DNA of 64,000 nucleotides, from positions 1 through 64,000 of the forward strand of contig QHRU01000068.1 in assembly GCA_003220225.1 (NCBI GenBank). Direction: 5' to 3'. Source of the DNA: Candidatus Rokuibacteriota bacterium (GTDB taxonomy: Bacteria; Methylomirabilota; Methylomirabilia; Rokubacteriales; CSP1-6). The position numbers and the translations under genes were made by a program. The notes under the pieces were generated by a model. It saw nothing but the letters and a program-made list of their open reading frames with translations. It searched no databases and was not told the origin of the DNA. The number at the start of each line of letters is the position of its first letter. The first letter of the stretch is position 1. This document shows, one piece after another, positions 51,419 to 59,630 of this stretch.

Positions 51419-52429
51419 TCATTTCGAGTACTTCTCCTGCCAGCGCTTCACGAGCCGCTCCTTGTACTGCGGGTCGCCCGCCTTCACGAAGTCGAGATCG
51501 ATGAGCTTCATCTCGGTGATCTTGGGACCGCTCACCGGCACGTCCGAGCGCGTGATGCCGGTGCCGCGCCATTCGGCGTAGGAGGCCATCGCGGACTTGG
51601 CCACCGCCCAGTCGAGGAAGCGCCGGGCGTTCTGCGGATTCTTCGCGCCCTTGACGAGGCCGTTGGCCTCGAACGTCCACGGCACGCCGTCGGACGGCCA
51701 GATCACGTCGATCGGCGCGCCCTGCTTCTTGGCGACCTCGACCTCATAGGCCAACGCCACGCCGATCGGCGTCTCGCCGGACGCCGCCATGCGGCCCGGC
51801 GCGCCGCCCGACTTGGTCACCTGCGACAGGTTCTTGTCGAGCGCGTCGTAGTACTGCCACATCCGGTCCTCGCCGAGGCGCGCGGCGTGGCTGGCGAGCA
51901 GCAGATACGCGGTGCCAGACGTGGACGGATTCGACATCACGACGTGGCCCTTGTACTTCGGGTCGATGAGGTCGGCCCAGGACCGGGGCGGCGGCAGCTT
52001 CAGCTCGGCCATCTTCTTCTGGTTGACGGCGAAGGCGACGGTCAGCAGCGTCACGCCCTGCCACATGTTGTCCGGGTGCTTGAAGCGCGCCGGGATCGCG
52101 CTCGCCTCCCTGGCCGCGTACGGCTCGAGCAGGCCCTTGCTGGCCGCGCCCGTCATGTAGTCGTTGAAGACACCCCACACGACGTCGGCCTGCGGGTTGG
52201 CCTTCTCGGCCTCGAGCCGCGCGATGGTCGGCCCAGTAGAGCCGCGGATGTACGAGGCGTTGGCGGCGAGATCGGGCAGATCTTTCTTGAACTGCTCCCA
52301 GAAGGTCTTCAGCTCGTTCTCCTCGTAGGCCGTGTAGACGACGAGGCGGTCCTCGGCGGTGTCGGCCGGCGGCGCGGCCAAGGGCAGCGCGAGGACGCCG
52401 GCGAGCAGCAGTAGAAGCAGTCGGCGCAT
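51419..52429 (-). CDS. ABC transporter extracellular substrate-binding protein
   Basis: A 336-residue periplasmic binding protein with a signal peptide (RRLLLLLLAGVLALPLAAPPADTA). The fold is that of iron/AEP/thiamine-type class II binding proteins (LVVYTAYEENELKTFWEQF, ADVVWGVFNDY, PRSWADLIDPKYKGHVVMSNP, GVALAYEVEVAKKQGAPIDVIWP). The paired tyrosines that bind Fe(III) in FbpA are not evident, so an organic substrate such as 2-aminoethylphosphonate or a polyamine fits better. I chose the second Met (MRRLLLL), which gives the signal directly. The permease gene ends 28 bp before it. Confidence 0.88.
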   Translation of the reverse strand: MRRLLLLLLAGVLALPLAAPPADTAEDRLVVYTAYEENELKTFWEQFKKDLPDLAANASYIRGSTGPTIARLEAEKANPQADVVWGVFNDYMTGAASKGLLEPYAAREASAIPARFKHPDNMWQGVTLLTVAFAVNQKKMAELKLPPPRSWADLIDPKYKGHVVMSNPSTSGTAYLLLASHAARLGEDRMWQYYDALDKNLSQVTKSGGAPGRMAASGETPIGVALAYEVEVAKKQGAPIDVIWPSDGVPWTFEANGLVKGAKNPQNARRFLDWAVAKSAMASYAEWRGTGITRSDVPVSGPKITEMKLIDLDFVKAGDPQYKERLVKRWQEKYSK

Positions 52430-52457
52430 GAACGTCTCCTTTCTCACGACGTCGTTC

Positions 52458-54122
52458 TCACGGCTTGAGGATGGCCACGCGGTCGCCGCCGACCAGCGCG
52501 CGCAGCAGCAGCACGGCGCCGATGACGATGGCGAGGATGATGGTGCCGAGCGCGCAGGCGACGCCGGGATAGCCGTTCTCGACTTGCGCGAGGATCGCCA
52601 CCGAGCCCAGGTTGAAGCCGGGATAGATGAGGAAGATCACCGCGCTGACCGTGACCATCCCATTGACGAAGAAGTAGATGAAGATGGAGAACGCCGTCCC
52701 CGTCAGGAGCGGCAGGATGACGCGAGTGAACGTACGAACGGTCCCGGCGCCAAGAGAGACCGCGGCCTCTTCGATGGCGGGATCGATTTGCTTGAGGGTG
52801 TTGATGGCGGCCAGCACGGCCACCGGGAACTTCCAGAAGACCACCGACGTGACGAGGATCCACACGGTGCCCGTCAGCAGGAGGGGCGGCACGTTGAAGG
52901 CCAGGATGTAGCCGACCCCGATCACGGTGCCGGGCAACGCCGCCGGCAGCAGGCTCAGCGCCTCGATCGCGCGCGCGCCGGGCGGCCGCCGGCGCTCGAT
53001 CACGTACGCGGTGAGCAGGGCCAGCGTGGTGCCGATGATGCCGGAAAGCAGCGCCAGCTTCATGCTGTTGACGATCGGCCACGCGCCCTCCGCCGTCGAG
53101 CGGAAGCCGTAGTGCGCGAGCGAGAGCGACCAGTCCGTGCCCCAGAGCCGCACGAGGGAGCCGAGCGGGATGAGCGCGTAGATGGCGGCGATCCCCAGCG
53201 CGATCGCGACCGACAGCGCGAAGAGCGGCCAGCGCACGGCCGGCGGCGTGGGCCGCAGCGTCGTGCGCGCGCCCGCGGAGAGCGTGACGTACGAGCGTCG
53301 GCCGACCACGTACGTATTCGCGACGTAGGCGGCCAGGCACGGCACCAGCAGCACCATGCTCATCACGGCGGCGGCCGGGAAGTCGTTCATGCCGATCACC
53401 TGGGCGTAGATCTCGGTGGCCAGCACGTTGTAGCGGCCGCCGATCAGGATCGGATTGCCGAAGTCCGTCATGCACAGGATGAACACGATGAGCGCCGCCG
53501 AGGCCAGGCCCGGCCGCGCGAGGGCGAGCGTCACGCGGCCGAGCGTGGTCAGCATGCCGGCGCCGAGGTTCTCCGCCGCCTCCTCCAGGCTCGCGTCGAT
53601 GTTGCCGAGCACGTTCGCGAGCAGGATGTAGGCCTGCGGCAGGAACGTGAAGACCTGCGCGACGACGATGCCGTGGAACCCGTAGATCGACCAGTCGAGG
53701 CCGAGCGCGCGCGTGATCACGCCGTTGCGGCCGAACAACAGGATGAACGCGAGCGAGACGAGGAAGGGCGGCGAGATCAGCGGCAGCAGGCTCATCAGCG
53801 AGACGAAGCGCTTGCCGGGCACCGTCGTGCGCGTCACCGCGTAGGCGAGGACGAGGGCCACGGCCACCGTGATGAGCGTGGAGACGGCGGACACCAGGAG
53901 GCTGTTGACGAGGATCCTGAGCAGCCGCCACGTGCTGAAGAAGGCCGCGTACTGGCCGAGCCCGAGCGGCCCCGCGACGCTCATCGAGAGCACGCGCACC
54001 CCCGGCCAGACGACGAAGACGAGCAGCAACGCGAGGACGGCGGCCGCGGTGACGCCGAGCACCGGGTCCACCCGCGCCAGCCGCGAGAGCGGCGGGGCCG
54101 GCGCGCGGGCGACGGTCGCCAT
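52458..54122 (-). CDS. ABC transporter permease, fused two-domain (FbpB type)
   Basis: A 554-residue protein carrying two permease domains in tandem, about 12 helices. Each domain has the cytoplasmic EAA loop: first EEAAENLGAGMLTTLGRVTL, second EEAAVSLGAGTVRTFTRVIL. A duplicated permease fits the FbpB/PhnV-like Fe(III), AEP and thiamine importers and explains why only one permease gene is present. The start lies two bases after the SDR stop, so it is co-transcribed with that gene. Confidence 0.92.
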   Translation of the reverse strand: MATVARAPAPPLSRLARVDPVLGVTAAAVLALLLVFVVWPGVRVLSMSVAGPLGLGQYAAFFSTWRLLRILVNSLLVSAVSTLITVAVALVLAYAVTRTTVPGKRFVSLMSLLPLISPPFLVSLAFILLFGRNGVITRALGLDWSIYGFHGIVVAQVFTFLPQAYILLANVLGNIDASLEEAAENLGAGMLTTLGRVTLALARPGLASAALIVFILCMTDFGNPILIGGRYNVLATEIYAQVIGMNDFPAAAVMSMVLLVPCLAAYVANTYVVGRRSYVTLSAGARTTLRPTPPAVRWPLFALSVAIALGIAAIYALIPLGSLVRLWGTDWSLSLAHYGFRSTAEGAWPIVNSMKLALLSGIIGTTLALLTAYVIERRRPPGARAIEALSLLPAALPGTVIGVGYILAFNVPPLLLTGTVWILVTSVVFWKFPVAVLAAINTLKQIDPAIEEAAVSLGAGTVRTFTRVILPLLTGTAFSIFIYFFVNGMVTVSAVIFLIYPGFNLGSVAILAQVENGYPGVACALGTIILAIVIGAVLLLRALVGGDRVAILKP

Positions 54123-54124
54123 CC

Positions 54125-54889
54125 TCAGCCGGCCGTGAAGCCGCCGTCGACGACCAGCTCGGCGCCGGTCATGAACGAGGACTCGTCGCTGGCCAGGAAC
54201 AGCGCCACGTAGGCGATCTCGCGCGGCTGGGCGATGCGACCGAGCGGGATGCCCGTCTCGAACTCCTTGCGGATCGCGTCGGTGAGGTACGGCGCCTGGA
54301 GCGGCGTGTCCACGATGCCCGGGTGGATCACGTTGCAGCGGATCCTGTCCCGGGCGAACTGGATGGCGAGCGACTTCGTCAGGGAGATGAGGGCACCCTT
54401 GGCCGCGGTGTACGCGTCCTGGGCGCGCGTGAAGCCGGCGAGCGCCGAGACCGAGCCCATCATGATGATCGAGCCGCCGCCGGCCTTCTGCAGCTGGGGG
54501 ATGCCGTGCTTGCTGACCCAGAACACCGATTTGAGGTTGATGGCCATCACGCGGTCCCACCATTTCTCGTCGGTCTCCAGCACCGAGCGGTCGCGGTCCT
54601 TCCACAGCACGCCCGCGTTGTTGTAGAGGACGTGCAGCGCGCCGAACTTCCGGACGCCGTCGGCGATCATCCGCTGGACGTCGGCCTCCACGGCGACGTC
54701 GCCCGTGACCGCCAGCCCCTGCCCGCCCGCCGCCTCCAGCTTCTTGACGGTCTCGGCGGCCGCCGCGCCGTCGATGTCGGCCACCACGACGCGCGCGCCC
54801 TCCTCGGCGAACAGCACCGCCGCCTCCCGCCCCATCCCCGCGCCCGCCCCCGTGATGAACGCAACTTTCCCGCGCAGCCGCTCACCCAT
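54125..54889 (-). CDS. Short-chain dehydrogenase/reductase
   Basis: A 254-residue classical SDR: TGAGAGMGREAAVLF cofactor loop, Asp in VVADIDGAAA (NAD preference), NNAGVLW, Ser in MMGSVSALAG, YTAAK and the C-terminal GAELVVDGGFTAG. The sequence is clearly different from the SDR at the other end of the operon, so the two probably act on different steps of one pathway. An ATG nine bases upstream (54898) is also open. It follows the glutamine-synthetase-like gene by about 45 bp. Confidence 0.9.
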   Translation of the reverse strand: MGERLRGKVAFITGAGAGMGREAAVLFAEEGARVVVADIDGAAAAETVKKLEAAGGQGLAVTGDVAVEADVQRMIADGVRKFGALHVLYNNAGVLWKDRDRSVLETDEKWWDRVMAINLKSVFWVSKHGIPQLQKAGGGSIIMMGSVSALAGFTRAQDAYTAAKGALISLTKSLAIQFARDRIRCNVIHPGIVDTPLQAPYLTDAIRKEFETGIPLGRIAQPREIAYVALFLASDESSFMTGAELVVDGGFTAG

Positions 54890-54934
54890 TCCGCCCACCG
54901 TCCATCGGAGCGATCAAAACGATCATCGCTCCGC

Positions 54935-56314
54935 CTAGATTCGCTCGAAGTTGCGGATCAGCTCCCAGTCCGTTACGGCCTGGTCGAACGCCTGCTGCTC
55001 GAGCCGCGCAGCATGCAGATAGTGATCGACGACCCGGTCGCCAAGCGCCGCGCGCGCGACCTTGGACCGCTCCAGCTCGCCGATGGCCTCGCGCAGCGTC
55101 TTCGGCACCTGCGGCAGGGTGGCGTCCTGGTACGCGTTGCCCTCGTACGTCTTGGGCGGCTTCAGCTTGCTCGCGATTCCGTGCAGGCCGGCCGCGATCG
55201 TCGCCGCGAACGCGAGGTACGGATTGGCGTCGGCGCCGGGGATGCGGTTCTCGACGCGGAAGGCCGCGCCCTCGCCGCAGAGCCGGAAGCCGCACGTGCG
55301 GTTGTCCCAGCCCACCACGATCCGGGTCGGCGCGAACGAGCCCGCCTGGTAGCGCTTGTAGGAGTTCACGCCCGGCGCGTAGAAGTATCCGAGCTCGCGC
55401 GCCATGGCCATCTGGCCGGCCAGCCACTGGCCGAAGAGCGGCGTCCACGAGCGGCCGTTGCCCCGGGCGCGTCCGGTGGGGGCGAAGAGCGCCTTCTTGC
55501 CCGCGCGGTCCCAGAGCGAGCTGTGCAGGTGGAACGACGAGCCGGCGGCGCTCATGTCGTATTTCGCCATGAAGGTGAGCGAGCAATGCTGGAGGTGCGC
55601 GATCTCCTTGGCCCCGTGCTTGTAGAGCGTGGTGCGGTCCGCCATCTCGAGCGCCTCGGCGTAGACGAGGTTGATCTCCTCCTGGCCGCGGCCCCACTCG
55701 CCCTTGGACGTCTCCACCGGCACGTCGGCCGCCTCCATCCCGTTGCGGATGGCGCGGACGAGCGGCTCCTCCTTCGTCGTCTGCAAGATGTGATAGTCCT
55801 CGAGATAGTCCGACACCGGCGTCAAGTTCTGGTAACGTTTTGCCCTCGCCTGCTCGAACGTCTCGCGGAAGCAGTAGAGCTCGAGCTCGGCCGCCGTCTT
55901 CACGAGGTAGCCCTGCGCGGCCGCGCGGGCGACCTGGCGCTTGAGCACCCAGCGCGGCGCCTCCTCGATCGGCGCGCCGTCGTCGTCGTACACGTCGCAG
56001 AACACGAGCGCCGTCTTCGGCAGCCACGGGATCACGCGCAGGGTGGCGAGGTCGGGGACCATCTTCATGTCGCCGTAGCCGCGCTCCCACGAGGTGAGCG
56101 TGAAGCCCGCCTGCGGCTCCATCTCCATGTCCACCGTCAGGAGGTAGATGCACGCGTGGACGCCGTCGGCAAGGACGTGGTCGACGAAGTAGCGACCCAC
56201 TATCCGCTTGCCCATGAGCCGACCGTAGTGATCGGGGACGACGGTGAGCACCGTGTCGATCTCGCCCTTGCGAACGAGCGCTTCGAGACTGCGGGCGTCG
56301 AGCCGGCCGGGCAT
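54935..56314 (-). CDS. Glutamine synthetase-family ligase (GlnT/PuuA-like)
   Basis: A 459-residue ATP-dependent ligase joining glutamate to ammonia or an amine. Metal and substrate blocks of the family are present: AAELELYCFRE (Glu ligands), SKGEWGRGQEEINL, GSSFHLHSSLWDR, the Arg in NRIPGADANPYLAFAA and the N-terminal beta-grasp region. The type I regulatory adenylylation Tyr loop is not recognisable. Sequence style and operon setting fit gamma-glutamylpolyamine or gamma-glutamylamide synthetases that open amine catabolism, and not the housekeeping GlnA. It is the first gene of the operon and diverges from the UMF1-type MFS gene over 17 bp. Confidence 0.88.
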   Translation of the reverse strand: MPGRLDARSLEALVRKGEIDTVLTVVPDHYGRLMGKRIVGRYFVDHVLADGVHACIYLLTVDMEMEPQAGFTLTSWERGYGDMKMVPDLATLRVIPWLPKTALVFCDVYDDDGAPIEEAPRWVLKRQVARAAAQGYLVKTAAELELYCFRETFEQARAKRYQNLTPVSDYLEDYHILQTTKEEPLVRAIRNGMEAADVPVETSKGEWGRGQEEINLVYAEALEMADRTTLYKHGAKEIAHLQHCSLTFMAKYDMSAAGSSFHLHSSLWDRAGKKALFAPTGRARGNGRSWTPLFGQWLAGQMAMARELGYFYAPGVNSYKRYQAGSFAPTRIVVGWDNRTCGFRLCGEGAAFRVENRIPGADANPYLAFAATIAAGLHGIASKLKPPKTYEGNAYQDATLPQVPKTLREAIGELERSKVARAALGDRVVDHYLHAARLEQQAFDQAVTDWELIRNFERI

Positions 56315-56331
56315 GTCGCGGATAGTAGCGC

Positions 56332-57630
56332 ATGGGCGGAGGCCGTGTCATCCTGCTCGCCGTGCCGGCATCCGCGCGTCGCACGATCGTAGCGTGGACG
56401 CTCTACGACTTCGCCAACTCCGCCTTCGCCGCCGTCGTGCTCTCGACCGTCTATCCCGCCTACTACGCCAACGTCGTGGTCGGCAACGCGGACGGCCGCG
56501 GCGACTTCTGGTGGGGCGCCGCCGTCTCCACGGCCATGGTGATCGGCGCCCTGACCTCGCCGCCGCTCGGCGGCATCGCCGACCACGCGGGGGCGCGCTG
56601 GAATTTCTTCGTCGGCTTCAGCGTGGTCTCGATCGCCGCCACCGCGCTCATGGCCACCGTCGGGCCCGGCCGGGTGTGGTGGGGATGGGTGCTCGCGGTC
56701 GTCGGGATCGTCACCTACGAGGCCGCCTTCGTCTACTACAACTCCTACCTGCCGCGGATCGCGCCGCCCGAGCGGATCGGCCGCGTGTCAGCGGCGGGGT
56801 TCGCGGTCGGCTACGCGGGCTCGCTCGTGGCGTTCGCGGCCGCGTACCCGTTCGCGGCCGCCCACGCGTACGGGGGCTGCTTCGTGGCCGCGGCCGCCCT
56901 CTTCGCCGTCTTCTCGATCCCCGCCTTCGTCATCTTGCCCGCCGACGCGCGCCACCCGATGCGGCTCGCGACGGCGGCGACGCGTGGCGTCGGCGAGACG
57001 CTGGTGACGCTGCGCGAGATCCTGCGCGATCCGGCGCGCGCGCAGATGCGGCGCTTCCTCACCGCGTATCTCGTCTACGAGGACGGGGTGAACACCGTGG
57101 TCACCTTCGCGGGCGTGTTCGCGGCCAAGACGCTCGGCTTCACGTTCACCGAGATCATCGCCCTCTTCATGCTGGTGCAGGTCACCGCGCTGCTCGGCTC
57201 GGCGGCGTGGGCGCGGCCGACCGACTCGCGCGGCCCGCGCTTCGTGGTTGGCGTCAACCTCGTGCAGTGGGCGCTGGTGACCATCGCCGCGTTCTTCGTC
57301 GTCACCAAGGACCACTTCTGGGTCGTCGCGATCCTCGCCGGCACCGGCCTCGGAGCCGTCCAGGCCGCGAGCCGCACGTTCATGGCCACCCTGGTGCCCC
57401 CGGGCCGGGAGGCAGAGTTCTTCGGTTTCTACTCGCTGGTGGGCAAGACGGGCGCGATCTTCGGGCCCCTCGTGTTCGGCGGCGTGTCGTGGCTGCTGTC
57501 CGGCAACCAGCGCGCCGCGATCGTCTCGGTGGGGCTCTTCTTCGTCGTCGGGCTCGCGCTGCTGGGCCGCGTCAGCGCCGGCGGGCCGACGGCGGTCGCG
57601 CGCGAGCTCCGCGCCGCCGCTGACCCGTGA
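56332..57630 (+). CDS. MFS transporter, UMF1 (Atg22-like) family
   Basis: A 432-residue, 12-helix protein. The N-terminal WTLYDFANSAFAAVVLSTVYP is diagnostic of the UMF1/Atg22 group, as are the PPLGGIADHAG loop and YNSYLPRIAPPE. Late helices include QAASRTFMATLVPPG and FGFYSLVGKTGAIFGP. Atg22 exports amino acids from fungal vacuoles; bacterial members are uncharacterised but likely act as exporters. The divergent amine-catabolic operon suggests a related metabolite. ATG at 56332; a downstream GTG is a weaker alternative. Confidence 0.9.
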   Translation: MGGGRVILLAVPASARRTIVAWTLYDFANSAFAAVVLSTVYPAYYANVVVGNADGRGDFWWGAAVSTAMVIGALTSPPLGGIADHAGARWNFFVGFSVVSIAATALMATVGPGRVWWGWVLAVVGIVTYEAAFVYYNSYLPRIAPPERIGRVSAAGFAVGYAGSLVAFAAAYPFAAAHAYGGCFVAAAALFAVFSIPAFVILPADARHPMRLATAATRGVGETLVTLREILRDPARAQMRRFLTAYLVYEDGVNTVVTFAGVFAAKTLGFTFTEIIALFMLVQVTALLGSAAWARPTDSRGPRFVVGVNLVQWALVTIAAFFVVTKDHFWVVAILAGTGLGAVQAASRTFMATLVPPGREAEFFGFYSLVGKTGAIFGPLVFGGVSWLLSGNQRAAIVSVGLFFVVGLALLGRVSAGGPTAVARELRAAADP

Positions 57631-57660
57631 CTACTCAGAGGCGGTGAACGAGTCGCAGAA

Positions 57661-57735
57661 TCGAGGAGCGCCACGGCTTGACCGGGGCGCTTCCGAGCGT
57701 TGGGGGGTATGGGGGGCCATGTCGGGGCCCCCACG
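57661..57735 (-). repeat. Double-hairpin intergenic repeat, copy G
   Basis: Begins three bases after the stop of the M50 protease gene on the minus strand (TAG, GAC, then GTGGGGGCCCCGACATGG) and continues with hairpin 2 (slightly eroded). It separates the convergent MFS and M50 genes. Confidence 0.85.
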
Positions 57736-57737
57736 TC

Positions 57738-58733
57738 CTAATCGGCCCGGATGAGGACGGGCGGCAGCATCAGCGCGAGCAGCACGAGACAGGCGATGCC
57801 CACCACGCGCCGCCCGGGCGTCAGCGGCTCGAGCGGGTCCAGCACCGGGCCGTGCCCGTAGCCGAGCGCGAAGCGGATCAGCGCGGCCAGCACGAGCCAG
57901 TTCGCGCCCGGGATCAGCGACGTCCACTCCGGCCGCGCGACGTACAACACGGCGGCGACCGCCACGCCGAGCGTGATCAGCGCGGCGACCGTGAGACGGC
58001 CGAGCCTTCCGTGATGGCGCGGGAACAGCGCGTAGCCGATGCGGCCGCCGTCGAGCTGGCCGGCCGGCAACAGGTTCAGCGCCGTCACGAGGAACCCGAA
58101 CCACGCGGCGTCGGCCATCGGGTGCGTGGACACGAGCATGCCGTCCGGCAGCGTGCCGAAGCGCAGCCACACGAGCGCGCGCGTGAGCACCGACTCGCCG
58201 AACACGAGGTGCGGGCCGGGCGGCGCCGGCACGATCGTCGACCAGACGAGGCCGAGCAGGGCCGCCGGCAGGGCCACCGCGAGCCCGGCGAGCGGGCCGG
58301 CGGCCGCGATGTCGAAGAGCGCGTTGCGGTCGCGCACGGAGGAGCGCATGCGGATGATGGCGCCGAGGGTGCCGGCCATGAAGATCGCCGGCGGCGCCGG
58401 GATGAAGAAGGGCAGACTGACGGCGGCGCCCCGCGCGCGCGCCGTGAAGTAGTGGCCGAACTCGTGGACGACGAGGATGCCGAGCAGGGTCGCCGCGAAC
58501 GGCACCCCGCTCAGCATCCACGTGAGCGGCTCGCGCGACGCGCGATACGCGTCGAAGGTCGGCGAACCCGAGAACATCGTCCCCGCCAGCAGCGTGGTGA
58601 AGCAAGTCAGGACGAAGAGCACGACGTTCCAGACCGGGCCGCGCTCGCGGCGACGGGGCGGCGCGGGCGGACGCGCGAGCGTGTAGCCGTTGGTCGTCGT
58701 GAACGGATCGGCGGCCAGCGGACGCTCGGTCAT
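57738..58733 (-). CDS. Site-2 protease family (M50) membrane metalloprotease
   Basis: A 331-residue intramembrane zinc protease. HExxH is LLGILVVHEFGHYFTA (helix 2), and the third ligand is in NLLPAGQLDGGRIGYA. The region of six or seven helices without a PDZ domain resembles the FtsH-like/EGY1 group of M50 proteins (plant EGY and cyanobacterial homologues) more than RseP. The proline/arginine-rich N-terminus (RPPAPPRRRERG) is cytoplasmic. Target unknown; regulated cleavage of a membrane-bound anti-sigma factor is common in the family. Confidence 0.88.
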   Translation of the reverse strand: MTERPLAADPFTTTNGYTLARPPAPPRRRERGPVWNVVLFVLTCFTTLLAGTMFSGSPTFDAYRASREPLTWMLSGVPFAATLLGILVVHEFGHYFTARARGAAVSLPFFIPAPPAIFMAGTLGAIIRMRSSVRDRNALFDIAAAGPLAGLAVALPAALLGLVWSTIVPAPPGPHLVFGESVLTRALVWLRFGTLPDGMLVSTHPMADAAWFGFLVTALNLLPAGQLDGGRIGYALFPRHHGRLGRLTVAALITLGVAVAAVLYVARPEWTSLIPGANWLVLAALIRFALGYGHGPVLDPLEPLTPGRRVVGIACLVLLALMLPPVLIRAD

Positions 58734-58776
58734 GGCATCAGCGTATCACGCGGCTGTACTCGCGTCGGCGGGCGGT

Positions 58777-58940
58777 GGCGCCGGCAACGGCGCGCCGGCG
58801 GGGGCGGGGCCTCCGAGACCACGCAAATCGACGATGGGCTGCGCCTGTACGCGTGCACCGATTCCGAGCCGGATCCGACGCATTACCCGAAACACGGGTC
58901 TCGGAGACCCCGCCCCCGCCGCCACGCCGTCGCCGGCGTC
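58777..58940 (-). repeat. Conserved-core, variable-arm hairpin element, copy 2
   Basis: Same core as copy 1, read on the minus strand (CCCGTGTTTCGGGTAATGCG ... TCGATTTGCGTGGTC). Its arms are of another sequence, roughly GGCGGGGGCGGGGTCTCC paired with its complement, 44 nt each. In the sense direction four arm positions pair as U.G or G.U, and two are true mismatches. It lies upstream of the M50 gene start. Confidence 0.82.
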
Positions 58941-59018
58941 GGCGTTCCATCGACCGAGCGTGGCGCGGCACGCTGACGCCACGTGACTCGCGCGAGCCTC
59001 GGGCGAAGACGGCCGCGC

Positions 59019-59166
59019 GTGGACCGCGCCGGGGGGTGTGCCCCTCTGCGACCCGTGGCTTCTGGGTATTGCGTCGGTTCCGGCTGGTCATCGTGGCCCC
59101 ATGACAGGCGCAACGCACTGTCGATTTGCGTGGTCGCGGAGGGGCACGCCCCCCGGCGCGGTCCGC
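59019..59166 (+). repeat. Conserved-core, variable-arm hairpin element, copy 3
   Basis: Core is diverged but clear (GACCCGTGGCTTCTGGGTAT ... TCGATTTGCGTGGTC). The arms are a third, unrelated sequence (GGACCGCGCCGGGGGG...), about 36 nt each and complementary except for three positions. All three pair as U.G in the sense direction. The right arm ends on the first base of the opposite-strand RNase III-like stop codon. Confidence 0.85.
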
Positions 59167-59630
59167 TACGTCGCGTCTTTCGCGAGCCGGTCGACGGCGC
59201 GGCGGACGGCGTCGAGGCCGGCCTCGAGATACAAGACGCCCAGCACGGCCTCGAGCGTCGTCGCGAGGATCGACTCGCGTGCCCGCCCACCCGTCTGGTC
59301 CTCGCCGCGTCCTAGCCGGACGAGGTCGCCGAGCCCCAGCGTGGTCGCCCAGCGCGCGAGGTTCGCGCCGGAGACGAGGGCAGCCCGCGCCGGTGTCAGC
59401 AGGCCCACCGCGGCGCCGGGCTCCCGCGCGAGCAGCCGCTCGGCGACGACGAGCCCGAGCGCGGCGTCCCCGACGAAGGCAAGACCGTCCTGCGCGACCA
59501 GCGGCGGGTGCTCGTTGACGTACGAGGCGTGGGTGAGCGCGCGCACGAGCAGGCCGTGATCGGCGAACCGGTGGCCGAGCGCCGCTTCCAGGGCGGCGAC
59601 CGGCGCGGCGGGCAGCGGAGAGGGTATCAG
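59166..59630 (-). CDS. RNase III-domain protein lacking catalytic residues and dsRBD
   Basis: About 154 residues forming one RNase III fold, in the usual place after fabF. The signature that reads NERLEFLGD in active enzymes is QDGLAFVGD here: the metal-binding Glu (E41 in E. coli) is Ala, E38 is Asp, while D45 is kept. Near the C-terminus LADTVEALIGA is [12 protein letters not shown]114 is Thr, E117 is kept. The dsRNA-binding domain is absent. No ATG, GTG or TTG fits the start; a CTG overlapping the fabF stop (CTGA) is the best candidate, so the start is uncertain. It may be an RNA-binding or decayed protein. Confidence 0.7.
   Translation of the reverse strand: MIPSPLPAAPVAALEAALGHRFADHGLLVRALTHASYVNEHPPLVAQDGLAFVGDAALGLVVAERLLAREPGAAVGLLTPARAALVSGANLARWATTLGLGDLVRLGRGEDQTGGRARESILATTLEAVLGVLYLEAGLDAVRRAVDRLAKDAT

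Noticed and set aside
58734-59165. Short open frames inside the variable-arm elements (for example ones reading TRVSGNASDPARNRC)
   Set aside because: They only translate the repeat in arbitrary frames and differ in frame from copy to copy; RNA or DNA structure explains the conservation better.
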